From the NCBI GenBank assembly GCA_019359035.1, contig JAHHIC010000084.1, positions 186,001 to 250,000 on the forward strand: a stretch of 64,000 nt of DNA, written 5' to 3'. A model generated the notes under the pieces. It did not search any database, was not told the DNA's origin, and saw nothing but the letters and a program-made list of their open reading frames with translations. A program made the position numbers and the translations under genes. The stretch is from Scytonematopsis contorta HA4267-MV1. GTDB lineage: Bacteria > Cyanobacteriota > Cyanobacteriia > Cyanobacteriales > Nostocaceae. Within the stretch, counting starts at the first letter, position 1. Each line of letters starts with the position of its first letter. Positions 16,080 to 23,797 of this stretch are shown piece by piece.

Positions 16080-18485
16080 ATGGCTGTTAAAAAGAGCGAA
16101 CTTTATAGTTCTTTATGGAAAAGCTGCGATGAACTGCGGGGTGGGATGGATGCTTCGCAGTATAAAGATTATATATTGATTTTATTGTTTGTCAAATATG
16201 TATCTGATAAATATGCTGGAGTCCCCGATGCTTTGATTGAAGTTCCGGAAGGTGGTGGGTTTCAAGATATTGTCAAGCTCAAGGGTGACAAAGATATTGG
16301 AGACAAAATAAATAAGATTATCTCTAAACTAGCAGAAGAAAATGATTTGGTGGGTATTATTACAGTCGCTGATTTTAATGATGAAAATAAGTTGGGTAAG
16401 GGTAAGGAAATGCAAGATAAGCTTACCCAATTGGTAGGCATTTTTCAAAACCCAGGTTTAAATTTTAGTAAAAATCGCGCTGATGGGGATGATATTTTAG
16501 GGGATGCTTATGAGTATTTGATGCGGAATTTTGCGACACAATCGGGTAAAAGTAAAGGACAATTTTACACCCCAGCAGAAGTTTCCCGCGTTATTGCTCA
16601 AATTATTGGTGTCAATACAGCCAAAAGTCAGGAGCAAACTATTTATGACCCTACTTGTGGGAGCGGTTCGCTGTTATTAAAAGCAGCAGATGAAGCAGAG
16701 CGAGGTTTGACTATTTACGGTCAAGAAATGGACAACGCAACTCGCGCATTAGCTCGGATGAATATGATTTTACACGGTCATCCGACGGCAGAGATTTGGC
16801 AAGGTAATACTTTATCTAATCCTTATTGGACAAATAGCGAAGGTAGCTTAAAGTCATTTGATTTTGCTGTCGCGAATCCTCCTTTTTCCGCAAAATCTTG
16901 GAGTAATGGAATAAATCCCGATGAGGATAAATTTCAACGCTTTAAAGGTTATGGTATTCCTCCAGCAAAAAATGGCGATTATGCTTTTTTACTACACATG
17001 GTTCGCTCTTTGAAGAGTAAAGGGAAAGGAGCAATTGTATTACAGCATGGGGTGCTTTTTAGAGGAAATGCAGAAGCGCAAATACGCGCAAATCTGATTC
17101 AAAAGGGGATTATTAAGGGTATTATTGGCTTACCGCCTAATTTATTTTACGGGACTGGTATCCCTGCTTGCATTATTGTTCTGGATAAAGAAAATTCGGA
17201 AAATCGCCAGGATATTTTTATTATTGATGCTAGTAAAGGGTTTATCAAAGATGGGAATAAAAACCGCTTGCGCGAGCAGGATATTCATAAAATTGTCGAT
17301 GTTTTTAACAAGCAGTTACTGATTTGCAAATATTCGCGTTTGGTGTCGATAGAGGAAATTGCTAGTAACGAGTATAATTTAAATATTCCTCGCTATATTG
17401 ACAGTCAAGAAGAGGAAGATATCCAAGATATTGAAGCGCATTTATTGGGGGGTATTCCCAATCGAGATATTCAAGCTCTAGGGGATTATTGGCAAGTTTA
17501 CCCGACGTTACAAAAAGAATTATTTGAGCCAACAAAACGCTTAGAATACCAAATGCTCAAAGTTTCTAGTGCGGATGTTAAAACCTGTATTTTTTCCCAC
17601 CCAGAATTTATTAACTACGGTCAAGATATTGAAGCGGTATTTGAAACGTGGAAATATAAACACATGGCTTTATTTAAAGGGATTAAAGTGGGAGATAAAG
17701 CCAAGGAAATTATTTACGTACTTGCAGAAGATTTATTACAAGCGTTCGCACAAAAGAAATTAATTGATAAGTACGATGTTTACCAGTCTTTGATGACTTA
17801 TTGGCTGGAAACTATGAAAGATGATGTTTATATTTTAGTGGAGGATGGTTGGAAAGCGGAATTAACGGAGGTGTTGAATAAAAAAGGTGTTGCTGTTGAT
17901 TATGTTTGTGATTTAATTCCTAAGGAGTTGATAATTAATCGCTACTTTGCAGCAGAAAAAGCTGCGATTGAAGTATTAGAAGGTAAAAAGGATGAGATTA
18001 TTAGTCAGCAGGAAGAAATACAAGAAGAATATGGGGGTGAGGATGGTTTATTAGAGGAAGTTATGGGGGATAATGGTAAAATTACGAAGAATAATATTAA
18101 TGCGAGGGTGAAAATTATTCAGAAAGATAAGGATTTTGCGGATGAATTAAAGGTATTAAAGGAATATTTGAAGTTAATTGAGAAGGAAGCGGAAATTGGT
18201 AAAGAAATTACTACAACGATTAAAGAATTGAATAATAAGGTGTTAAAGAAATATCCCAAGTTAAGTGAGGATGAAATTAAGACTTTGGTGGTTGATGATA
18301 AATGGATTCCGACATTGCGACAAGCGGTAAATTCGGAAATGGAGCGGATTTCTCAGCGATTGACGCAAAGGATTAAGGAGTTAGCGGAGCGGTATGATAC
18401 GCCTTTACCAGAGTTAGATGGGGAGGTTCTGGAGTTGACTGCGAGGGTTGAGGGACATTTGAAAAGGATGGGGTTGGTGTGGTGA
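16080..18485 (+). CDS. hsdM: Type I restriction-modification DNA methyltransferase subunit
   Basis: An 801-residue N6-adenine methyltransferase. Residues 1-140 are the HsdM N-terminal helical domain ('SLWKSCDELRGGMDASQYKDYIL'). The SAM-binding motif is DPTCGSGSLLLKA near residue 198, and the catalytic motif NPPF lies near residue 276. The last 300 residues form a long charged, coiled extension beyond usual HsdM length, as seen in a larger HsdM subgroup. The next gene, hsdS, overlaps its stop (TGATG). No hsdR gene is found on the element, so it would methylate without cleaving unless restriction is supplied elsewhere. Confidence 0.92.
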   Translation: MAVKKSELYSSLWKSCDELRGGMDASQYKDYILILLFVKYVSDKYAGVPDALIEVPEGGGFQDIVKLKGDKDIGDKINKIISKLAEENDLVGIITVADFNDENKLGKGKEMQDKLTQLVGIFQNPGLNFSKNRADGDDILGDAYEYLMRNFATQSGKSKGQFYTPAEVSRVIAQIIGVNTAKSQEQTIYDPTCGSGSLLLKAADEAERGLTIYGQEMDNATRALARMNMILHGHPTAEIWQGNTLSNPYWTNSEGSLKSFDFAVANPPFSAKSWSNGINPDEDKFQRFKGYGIPPAKNGDYAFLLHMVRSLKSKGKGAIVLQHGVLFRGNAEAQIRANLIQKGIIKGIIGLPPNLFYGTGIPACIIVLDKENSENRQDIFIIDASKGFIKDGNKNRLREQDIHKIVDVFNKQLLICKYSRLVSIEEIASNEYNLNIPRYIDSQEEEDIQDIEAHLLGGIPNRDIQALGDYWQVYPTLQKELFEPTKRLEYQMLKVSSADVKTCIFSHPEFINYGQDIEAVFETWKYKHMALFKGIKVGDKAKEIIYVLAEDLLQAFAQKKLIDKYDVYQSLMTYWLETMKDDVYILVEDGWKAELTEVLNKKGVAVDYVCDLIPKELIINRYFAAEKAAIEVLEGKKDEIISQQEEIQEEYGGEDGLLEEVMGDNGKITKNNINARVKIIQKDKDFADELKVLKEYLKLIEKEAEIGKEITTTIKELNNKVLKKYPKLSEDEIKTLVVDDKWIPTLRQAVNSEMERISQRLTQRIKELAERYDTPLPELDGEVLELTARVEGHLKRMGLVW

Positions 18486-19858
18486 TGGAAGAGCGGGATT
18501 ACGGGTTAGAAAAATTGCAGGATAATACGGAAAAAAAGGGGTATAAAAAGACTGAAGTGGGGGTGATTCCTGATGATTGGAATGTAAAAAAACTTACGTG
18601 CTTGTGTGAGGCTATTATTGATTGTGCTCACTCAACACCAGCATGGACTAGTAACGGCATAATTGTTCTTCGGAATCAAAACATTCGCAATGGTCAGCTT
18701 GATTTGTCAATTCCTAGCTACACAGATGAGGCTCACTTTATTGAACGTACCCGACGCGCCATACCTACAAATGGTGACTTGGTGATTACTCGCGAGGCTC
18801 CTATGGGAGAGGTCTGTATGATACCATCTGGACTTCCTTGCTGTCTTGGACAGCGGATGGTATTGCTGCGTCCGAACCTCGAAAAATGCTATTCCCATTA
18901 TCTTTTGTATGGATTGCAATCTGAGCCTATTCGTCAGGTTATAAAAGTCAACGGAGGTACTGGTTCAACGGTAAGCAATTTGCGAATTCCTCTAATCGAA
19001 GGGTTGCCAATCCCCCTTCCCCCGCTTCCCGAACAAAAGGCGATCGCCCAATCTCTCACTGATGTCGATGCTCTAATTGCAGCACTGGATAAACTCATCA
19101 CCAAAAAGCGTAACATCAAGCAGGGAGCCATGCAGCAACTGCTCACGGGTAAGAAGCGATTACCTGGTTTTAGCCGTGAGTCTTTCCTAACGTACAAAAA
19201 GACTGAGTTGGGGGCGATTCCTATTGATTGGGAAGTTTATTATTTACGTGATATTGCTAAAAAAATCACTGATGGTGAACACCTGACACCGAAGAGGAGT
19301 GCTGACGGCTACTATCTACTATCGGCAAGAAATATTAAAAATGGTTTAATTGATTTAAGTGATGTAGATTTTGTTGATTTAGAAGAATACCAAAGAATAA
19401 GAAAAAGATGTAATCCCGAAGCTGGTGATGTACTTATATCATGTTCCGGAACTATTGGTAGAGTAACGGTATTACCTTCTGGAATTGAATGTGTAATGGT
19501 TAGAAGTGCTGCACTTATCAAACTAGATAAAGCTAAGGTAAATAGTTATTTGATTCAGTATATTTTGCAATCCACAGTTGGACAACTTCAAATCACACAA
19601 AGTTTAAATCAAGGCGCTCAAGCTAATTTATTTATTACTCATATAGAAAAGTTAAAAACTCCCCTTCCCCCCCTCCCCGAACAAAAAGCCATCGCTCAAA
19701 CCCTCAGCGACATGGACGCAGAAATAACAGCCTTAGAAAAAAAACGCGACAAATACAAAGCCATCAAACAGGGAATGATGCAAGAGCTACTAACCGGAAA
19801 AACAAGGCTAACTACAGAAAGCCAAGTTACAGATGACACAACTAAACAAGAGGTGTAA
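18485..19858 (+). CDS. hsdS: Type I restriction-modification specificity subunit
   Basis: A 457-residue specificity protein (start ATG 18485 coupled to the hsdM stop; an upstream GTG adds two residues). Two target-recognition domains each begin with 'KTEVGVIPDDW' or 'KTELGAIPIDW' and each end with the conserved coiled region 'LPPLPEQKAIAQSLTDVDA' and 'LPPLPEQKAIAQTLSDMDA'. Each half would read one part of a bipartite sequence. The two conserved regions are similar at the DNA level, which can allow domain shuffling by recombination. It acts with HsdM from the preceding gene. Confidence 0.9.
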   Translation: MEERDYGLEKLQDNTEKKGYKKTEVGVIPDDWNVKKLTCLCEAIIDCAHSTPAWTSNGIIVLRNQNIRNGQLDLSIPSYTDEAHFIERTRRAIPTNGDLVITREAPMGEVCMIPSGLPCCLGQRMVLLRPNLEKCYSHYLLYGLQSEPIRQVIKVNGGTGSTVSNLRIPLIEGLPIPLPPLPEQKAIAQSLTDVDALIAALDKLITKKRNIKQGAMQQLLTGKKRLPGFSRESFLTYKKTELGAIPIDWEVYYLRDIAKKITDGEHLTPKRSADGYYLLSARNIKNGLIDLSDVDFVDLEEYQRIRKRCNPEAGDVLISCSGTIGRVTVLPSGIECVMVRSAALIKLDKAKVNSYLIQYILQSTVGQLQITQSLNQGAQANLFITHIEKLKTPLPPLPEQKAIAQTLSDMDAEITALEKKRDKYKAIKQGMMQELLTGKTRLTTESQVTDDTTKQEV

Positions 19859-19878
19859 AATCTAAAACTAGCTTAACA

Positions 19879-19998
19879 ATGGTGCATTTATTAGAAAGAC
19901 ATCATAGCGAACGCTTTGTGACTTTGATGAATAAGTTTATGCCAAATTGGCGATTTTATAAGGATGAATTAAACAGTTCACCACTTGCAAGTTACTAA
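19879..19998 (+). pseudogene. C-terminal remnant of a DUF45 (YgjP-like) metallopeptidase
   Basis: A 39-codon frame beginning 20 bases after hsdS. It reads 'HLLERHHSERFVTLMNKFMP' and then 'WRFYKDELNSSPLA', which is the C-terminal end of DUF45/YgjP-like zinc peptidases, normally preceded by the HEXXH-type helix. Such genes usually sit next to hsdR in type I operons. The remnant therefore marks a deletion that removed hsdR and most of this gene. Confidence 0.75.
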
Positions 19999-20082
19999 AT
20001 GTCGAATGTTAAATTTTCCATGTTCTTCTGACTTCCCTAATCATTTTTATTTACCTCTTTTTATTACCGTTAAAATTAAGAC

Positions 20083-20679
20083 TTAACGCAGCATCCACAG
20101 CAAAATACTCAATACCCCATCTACAGGTGGCAGGGGATAATCCGCTAAATCGATTGTCACGGTTTGTCCTTCTAGCTTCAAAAAGCGCCAAGCTGTCCCA
20201 CTGGTCACACAACCATAAATCACCGGAATCGATGATTTTGCCGTTTCATTAAACCTCTGTGCTGCAACCATTTCTGCGACACATTGCCCCAATCCGGACT
20301 TGGTATCCTCTTTCTTGGCTTCGACAATAATCACCGCAGGTGCTTTGATAAATAACTGCTCTGCTGATCTACTCACCAGAAAATCACAACGTCCGCTCAA
20401 TTCAGCCTCCACATCCACTGTAAAATCTTCGCCAGAAAACACACTCACCTGGCGATTTAAGCGTCGTCGGACTTCCAAAAATATTGGCGTAATAATTGCC
20501 TCCGACCTAGCCTTCTCGCTGCTTACTGCAATCGCCCAAGGTAAACTATCCGCTAAAGTTTCTCGCAGCAAATCACTAGGCGCAACCGATTCTAGTTCGG
20601 GAATAAACGTGTCACCTTCCACAATCTGTAGCGAAAAGTCTTCAACTACCTTGCGTAATGTGAACTTGTTGTACAGCAT
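20083..20679 (-). CDS. PD-(D/E)XK nuclease-like hypothetical protein
   Basis: A protein of 198 residues from the internal ATG at 20679 (a longer frame starts at 20724 but its first 15 residues look untranslated). Residues near 100-135 have the D then ExK spacing of restriction-type nucleases: 'SGRCDFLVS' followed by 'VIIVEAKKED'. This layout is common in cyanobacterial proteins of unknown function that resemble the N-terminal nuclease lobe of type I HsdR. It could be a decoupled nuclease, but it has no helicase part. It is divergent from the small antitoxin-like gene at 20769. Confidence 0.55.
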   Translation of the reverse strand: MLYNKFTLRKVVEDFSLQIVEGDTFIPELESVAPSDLLRETLADSLPWAIAVSSEKARSEAIITPIFLEVRRRLNRQVSVFSGEDFTVDVEAELSGRCDFLVSRSAEQLFIKAPAVIIVEAKKEDTKSGLGQCVAEMVAAQRFNETAKSSIPVIYGCVTSGTAWRFLKLEGQTVTIDLADYPLPPVDGVLSILLWMLR

Positions 20680-20768
20680 GGTTTTTGTAAATAATAATTT
20701 GTTACGGGGCTGATAACAGACCACAGTCCTGCCAAGTAAAATAAGATTATCATCAACTTTACCCCATT

Positions 20769-20990
20769 ATGGTTATCCAAGAACTCGAACAACAACTCCT
20801 TCAGCTTTCCCCCAACGATAGACTGTATATTATCCAACTCCTTGCTCAAAGTCTCACCACAAACAACATCGACCCAGAGCAACCCACCAAACTCTCAGAG
20901 TTTTTCCGTCAATCTCCCTTAGCTGAACTCGCCGAAGAACTCGACCTGAGGCGAGAGAGCGGTCTACCTCGCGATGCCTTTACCCCATGA
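20769..20990 (+). CDS. Antitoxin-like small protein
   Basis: A 73-residue protein ('LEQQLLQLSPNDRLYIIQLL' at the start, 'ELDLRRESGLPRDAF' at the end), resembling cyanobacterial antitoxins that precede PIN or RelE toxins. The PIN gene begins 230 bp downstream, farther than the usual overlap, so pairing with it is uncertain. No separate small gene was recognised in the gap. Confidence 0.5.
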   Translation: MVIQELEQQLLQLSPNDRLYIIQLLAQSLTTNNIDPEQPTKLSEFFRQSPLAELAEELDLRRESGLPRDAFTP

Positions 20991-21220
20991 CCGGAAACAA
21001 TTAAAAATATTCTCAAAAGCACGCATGACGTATTGAAGAAATAATAATTTTAATTAATTTAGGATACAAGCCCCCAAATCGATGGAAAATAAAAAAGACA
21101 TATTTTTATCGAGTGGGCGCTCAATATATGGCGTCTGCTCATTGTCCTCCCCTAAGTTTACTTATGGGGATTGTAATGAGCAAATGAGCGAATTTTTAAT
21201 TTTGAATTTGAACTTATAGA

Positions 21221-21643
21221 GTGAACTACCTTCTCGATACCTGCCTGATTTCCGAACTTGTTGCCAAACAGCCCAATCAACAAGTTGTAGATTGGCTAGA
21301 TGCCCAAGTGCCAGAAACACTTTACCTAAGCGTGATTACAATTGGCGAAATTGCTAAAGGCATCAGCAAACTTACCGCATCTAAGCGGAAAGAATCTCTA
21401 ACAAAATGGCTCAATGAAACCCTACCCAATCGGTTTGAACACAGAATCTTAACTATAGATGTTTCAACTATGATGTTTTGGGGAAACTTAGTCGGGCAAT
21501 TAGAACAGAATGGGCGACCTCTACCCGTCATGGATTCTCTTATTGCAGCCATCGCCCTGCAAAATTCTCTATCACTTGTTACCCGTAACGAAAATGATTT
21601 TGCTGGGACAGGGGTCGTAATCGTTAATCCTTGGTCTATTTGA
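21221..21643 (+). CDS. vapC: PIN-domain toxin (VapC-like)
   Basis: A 140-residue PIN ribonuclease starting at GTG 21221. The acidic residues are in place: Asp in 'YLLDTCLISEL' (residue 6), Glu in 'TIGEIAKGI' (about 47), Asp in 'PVMDSLIAAIA' (about 104), and Asp in 'TRNENDFAGTGV' (about 126). These proteins cut tRNA or rRNA. It ends 77 bp before the right arm of the element, so it is the last gene before the att site. The usual VapB-type antitoxin directly upstream is not evident. Confidence 0.85.
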   Translation: MNYLLDTCLISELVAKQPNQQVVDWLDAQVPETLYLSVITIGEIAKGISKLTASKRKESLTKWLNETLPNRFEHRILTIDVSTMMFWGNLVGQLEQNGRPLPVMDSLIAAIALQNSLSLVTRNENDFAGTGVVIVNPWSI

Positions 21644-21666
21644 CTATTTGACAAATAAGAATCTTT

Positions 21667-21711
21667 ATATTCCCCCCTTCCCTTGCAGGGAAGGGGGGTA
21701 GGGGGGTTAGG
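21667..21711. repeat. C-rich/G-rich palindromic repeat
   Basis: TTCCCCCCTTCCCTTGCAGG is followed by GAAGGGGGGTAGG-type sequence, forming a G/C-rich dyad near the right element end. It is a variant of the CCCCTCCCCGC...GCGGGGAGGGG family found at 23701, 36193 and 57055-57345. Confidence 0.6.
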
Positions 21712-21719
21712 TCTGCGTT

Positions 21720-21767
21720 ATAAGGTGCAACTAGCTCAACCATTCCCCTGAGCTACCCCAAGAATAC
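21720..21767. other. Predicted attR of the hglE element
   Basis: The element-side arm ATAAGGTGCAA (21720-21730) is the exact inverse of the arm in attL. The crossover TT is at 21743-21744, followed by CCC of the shared core. A local dyad TAGCTCA (21732-21738) / TGAGCTA (21749-21755) flanks the core. The gene side is hglE codons for GCILGVAQ. Confidence 0.82.
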
Positions 21768-22173
21768 AACCAACCGTCTCGCGATTAAACTCACGTTCCT
21801 CCCCATAACCCGCATCTTCCATAGCCTCTTTAGCCACTAACAAACTTAAAAGCTGCGAGACATCTGTAACTTCTAAAATGTTAGGTGGTAACCCAAACTC
21901 CATCGGGTTAAAATCAACATAGGGAATAAAACCACCGCGTTTACAATAGGTTTTATCTAAAGGTGTTCTGGGATTAGGGTCATAGTAATCTTCTACACTC
22001 CAGTGTGAAGCAGGAATATCAGTAATGCAATCATTTTTCTTAAATATATTTTGCCAATACTCATGTAAATTTCGTGATTCAGGGAACAGCGAAGCCATCC
22101 CAATAATAGCAATAGGATTATCTTGCAATTTTCTGTTAATTTTAGTAATAGACATAGTGTTTTCTGGTTTCAT
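21736..22173 (-). CDS. hglE: HglE-like polyketide synthase, 5' part (KS N-terminal region)
   Basis: This is the true 5' end of the synthase found at 3733-7983. The start ATG 22173 is preceded by GAGGAG eight bases upstream; an open frame extends 36 codons further up to 22281 but without a ribosome site. The reading 'NPIAIIGMASLFPES' opens a ketosynthase, and 'GLPPNILEVTDVSQLLSLLVA' and 'AMEDAGY' are KS N-terminal landmarks. Native sequence ends at VGCILGVAQG; then two element-derived codons and a stop (21738-21736) end the frame before the active-site Cys. In the integrated state this yields an inactive 145-residue fragment. After excision the frame continues at 7963 for a total of 1,553 residues. 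Confidence 0.9.
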   Translation of the reverse strand: MKPENTMSITKINRKLQDNPIAIIGMASLFPESRNLHEYWQNIFKKNDCITDIPASHWSVEDYYDPNPRTPLDKTYCKRGGFIPYVDFNPMEFGLPPNILEVTDVSQLLSLLVAKEAMEDAGYGEEREFNRETVGCILGVAQGNG

Positions 22174-22754
22174 GTGTTTCTCCTCTATAGACTTAAGCAA
22201 AACTTTCTCAAAATTATTTATCTGGCCTTCTAGCTCTGCAAGAGCAGCATGAATGGAAAAGGTAGACATAAGAACATGCAACTAATTATTATTAATGAAG
22301 AGAATTGAGCTACAACTATTGATGTTGCCTACCAAAAGTGAACTACTTATTTGCTGTATACCGAGTTTCACAGCACAAACTGAATACTGATAATCAAGTC
22401 AACAATGAGTCGTAAACTTACCTTGATAAAATAATTTAGCAACACAAAATATCAGCGATGGTAATAGGTGGATAAGGAAATAAAAATGCTGTTCATCAGA
22501 AAAAGGAAATTAGGTTTGTTAGTGCATTCTGTGTAAGCAGTTTACGATGACTACTTAAGAGTTACAGATTAAACAAATACCTGCGTTATTTCCCTCTTGC
22601 TTCCGGTGACTACCTTATTTACTAAGAGATTAAGATAAAGGATAAAAAGTTTAGACTTCATCCTTTAGAGACTTAATATTTCCCTTGTCCTAGTTCAGTA
22701 ATTTTGTATGCTGAAATTTACTAATATACGTTCTAAGACAAAAATACTAATGTC
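22174..22754. other. Upstream region of hglE
   Basis: About 580 bases with no recognised gene other than the possible N-terminal extension of hglE (to 22281). It should hold the hglE promoter. I did not find a convincing GTA-N8-TAC (NtcA) site by eye. Confidence 0.4.
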
Positions 22755-23123
22755 CTAAGAAACGTTAGATTCTTGATATTGCGGTAAAAGGTCGATTACA
22801 TTGTTGAAACTTGTAAAATAGTCTTGCAGTGCTGTAGCAGCTTCACCGGTGAATTCTATCCATTTATAGTGGTAAAGGTTTTCTGAAATCGTATCTTGCT
22901 GTAACAACGAGAAATTGGGAGTAGCAATCAGGACGGAAACGCTTTTTTCTTCAGAGACGGTTTTTTCATCGAGTCTAACAGCAGCAATGTAGCTAGTGTT
23001 AATCACGAGGTTCTGAATTTTGATAAACGTCATAGCTTGTTTCTCGTCCCAGTTATATTGTATGGAATTTGCTTCGACCAATTTGCCAAATAAGTTACAG
23101 AACAATATCGCTACTCGTTCCAT
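22755..23123 (-). CDS. Hypothetical protein upstream of hglE
   Basis: A 122-residue protein of unknown function. The part from an internal Met at residue 30 (position 23036; 'MTFIKIQNLVINTSYIAAVRL') reads like a complete small cyanobacterial protein, with 'YHYKWIEFTGEAATALQDYF' near the end, so the shorter start is a realistic alternative. It has a mostly beta then alpha pattern, no signal peptide and no membrane segment. It lies upstream of hglE on the same strand, but about 580 bp away. Confidence 0.5.
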   Translation of the reverse strand: MERVAILFCNLFGKLVEANSIQYNWDEKQAMTFIKIQNLVINTSYIAAVRLDEKTVSEEKSVSVLIATPNFSLLQQDTISENLYHYKWIEFTGEAATALQDYFTSFNNVIDLLPQYQESNVS

Positions 23124-23797
23124 TTACCGAACTCTAGTTAAATTCGACATATAAATTTCCTTCGGTAATGGTACTTTGGCTTTTTGCAGTTAGTTGTTTC
23201 CTAGTTTCTATTTTTGAGTAACTAACTCACTAATCTTGTCTTTTAAGATTAGAATTAATTTAAACACTAGCACAGCATAGAAAAACTAGATAGCTCTTTT
23301 AAGGTTATTTTATGGAATAAAAGTTTGATTTCGCTGATAAATGTCTCTGTTTTGATATCATAAAGTAGACTTTATTACTATTTTTATCTAGTTATTAAGT
23401 GCGGGTATTCAAACTTAGATGTAATTATTATCTTTGTTTAGAGCTAATTGAAAATGCTCTTTTATTTGATGTATTAATAAATTAATACAGATGTTTATCC
23501 TGAATTATTTAGAGTATTTTTTATAGCAGTAAAGCCTGATTATCATCATTTATCATGATATATTAATAATCATTAAATTTAGCTATTAAAAGAACACTTT
23601 ATTTAAAATATTTATGTAGATTATACATTTCGGAAAAGTCAAAAAATATCGCAATATTTACAAATATTCTCCAACGTATAGCTCGTTCCTGCAAAGAGAA
23701 CCCCACCCCCAACCCCCTCCCCGCGTGCGGGGAGGGGGCTACGAAAATATTTTATCTTCACTCATCTTACTCATCTTACTCATCCTCCTTGTTCTGC
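23124..23797. other. Gene-free A+T-rich region
   Basis: About 670 bases between two minus-strand genes. Apart from the C/G-rich palindrome near its left end (23701-23743) I see no gene, RNA or clear regulatory motif. Confidence 0.4.
23701..23743. repeat. C/G-rich palindromic repeat
   Basis: CCCCTCCCCGC-GTGC-GGGGAGGGGG dyad preceded by ACCCCACCCCCAACC and followed by CTACGA. Essentially identical to the copy at 36193-36237 and to those at 57055-57345. Confidence 0.8.

Larger units (their letters stand above)
7964..21742. mobile_element. 13,779-bp excision element interrupting hglE
   Basis: The element splits the KS domain of the polyketide synthase. The 13-bp segment TTCCCTTGGGCTA (7964-7976) and TTCCCCTGAGCTA (21743-21755) are direct repeats (11 of 13 identical). 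Recombination between them removes 13,779 bp and restores an uninterrupted frame reading VGCILGVAQGKQLAMPLAA across the joint. A large serine recombinase gene starts 66 bp from the left crossover. Arms at both inner ends are inverted repeats of each other. Known relatives are the elements interrupting nifD, fdxN and hupL in Anabaena, which are removed during heterocyst differentiation; interruption of hglE-type genes has, from memory, been noted in genome surveys. The cargo is rich in toxin-antitoxin, restriction-modification and ATPase/nuclease genes. Excision in heterocysts is inferred, not shown. Confidence 0.88.
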
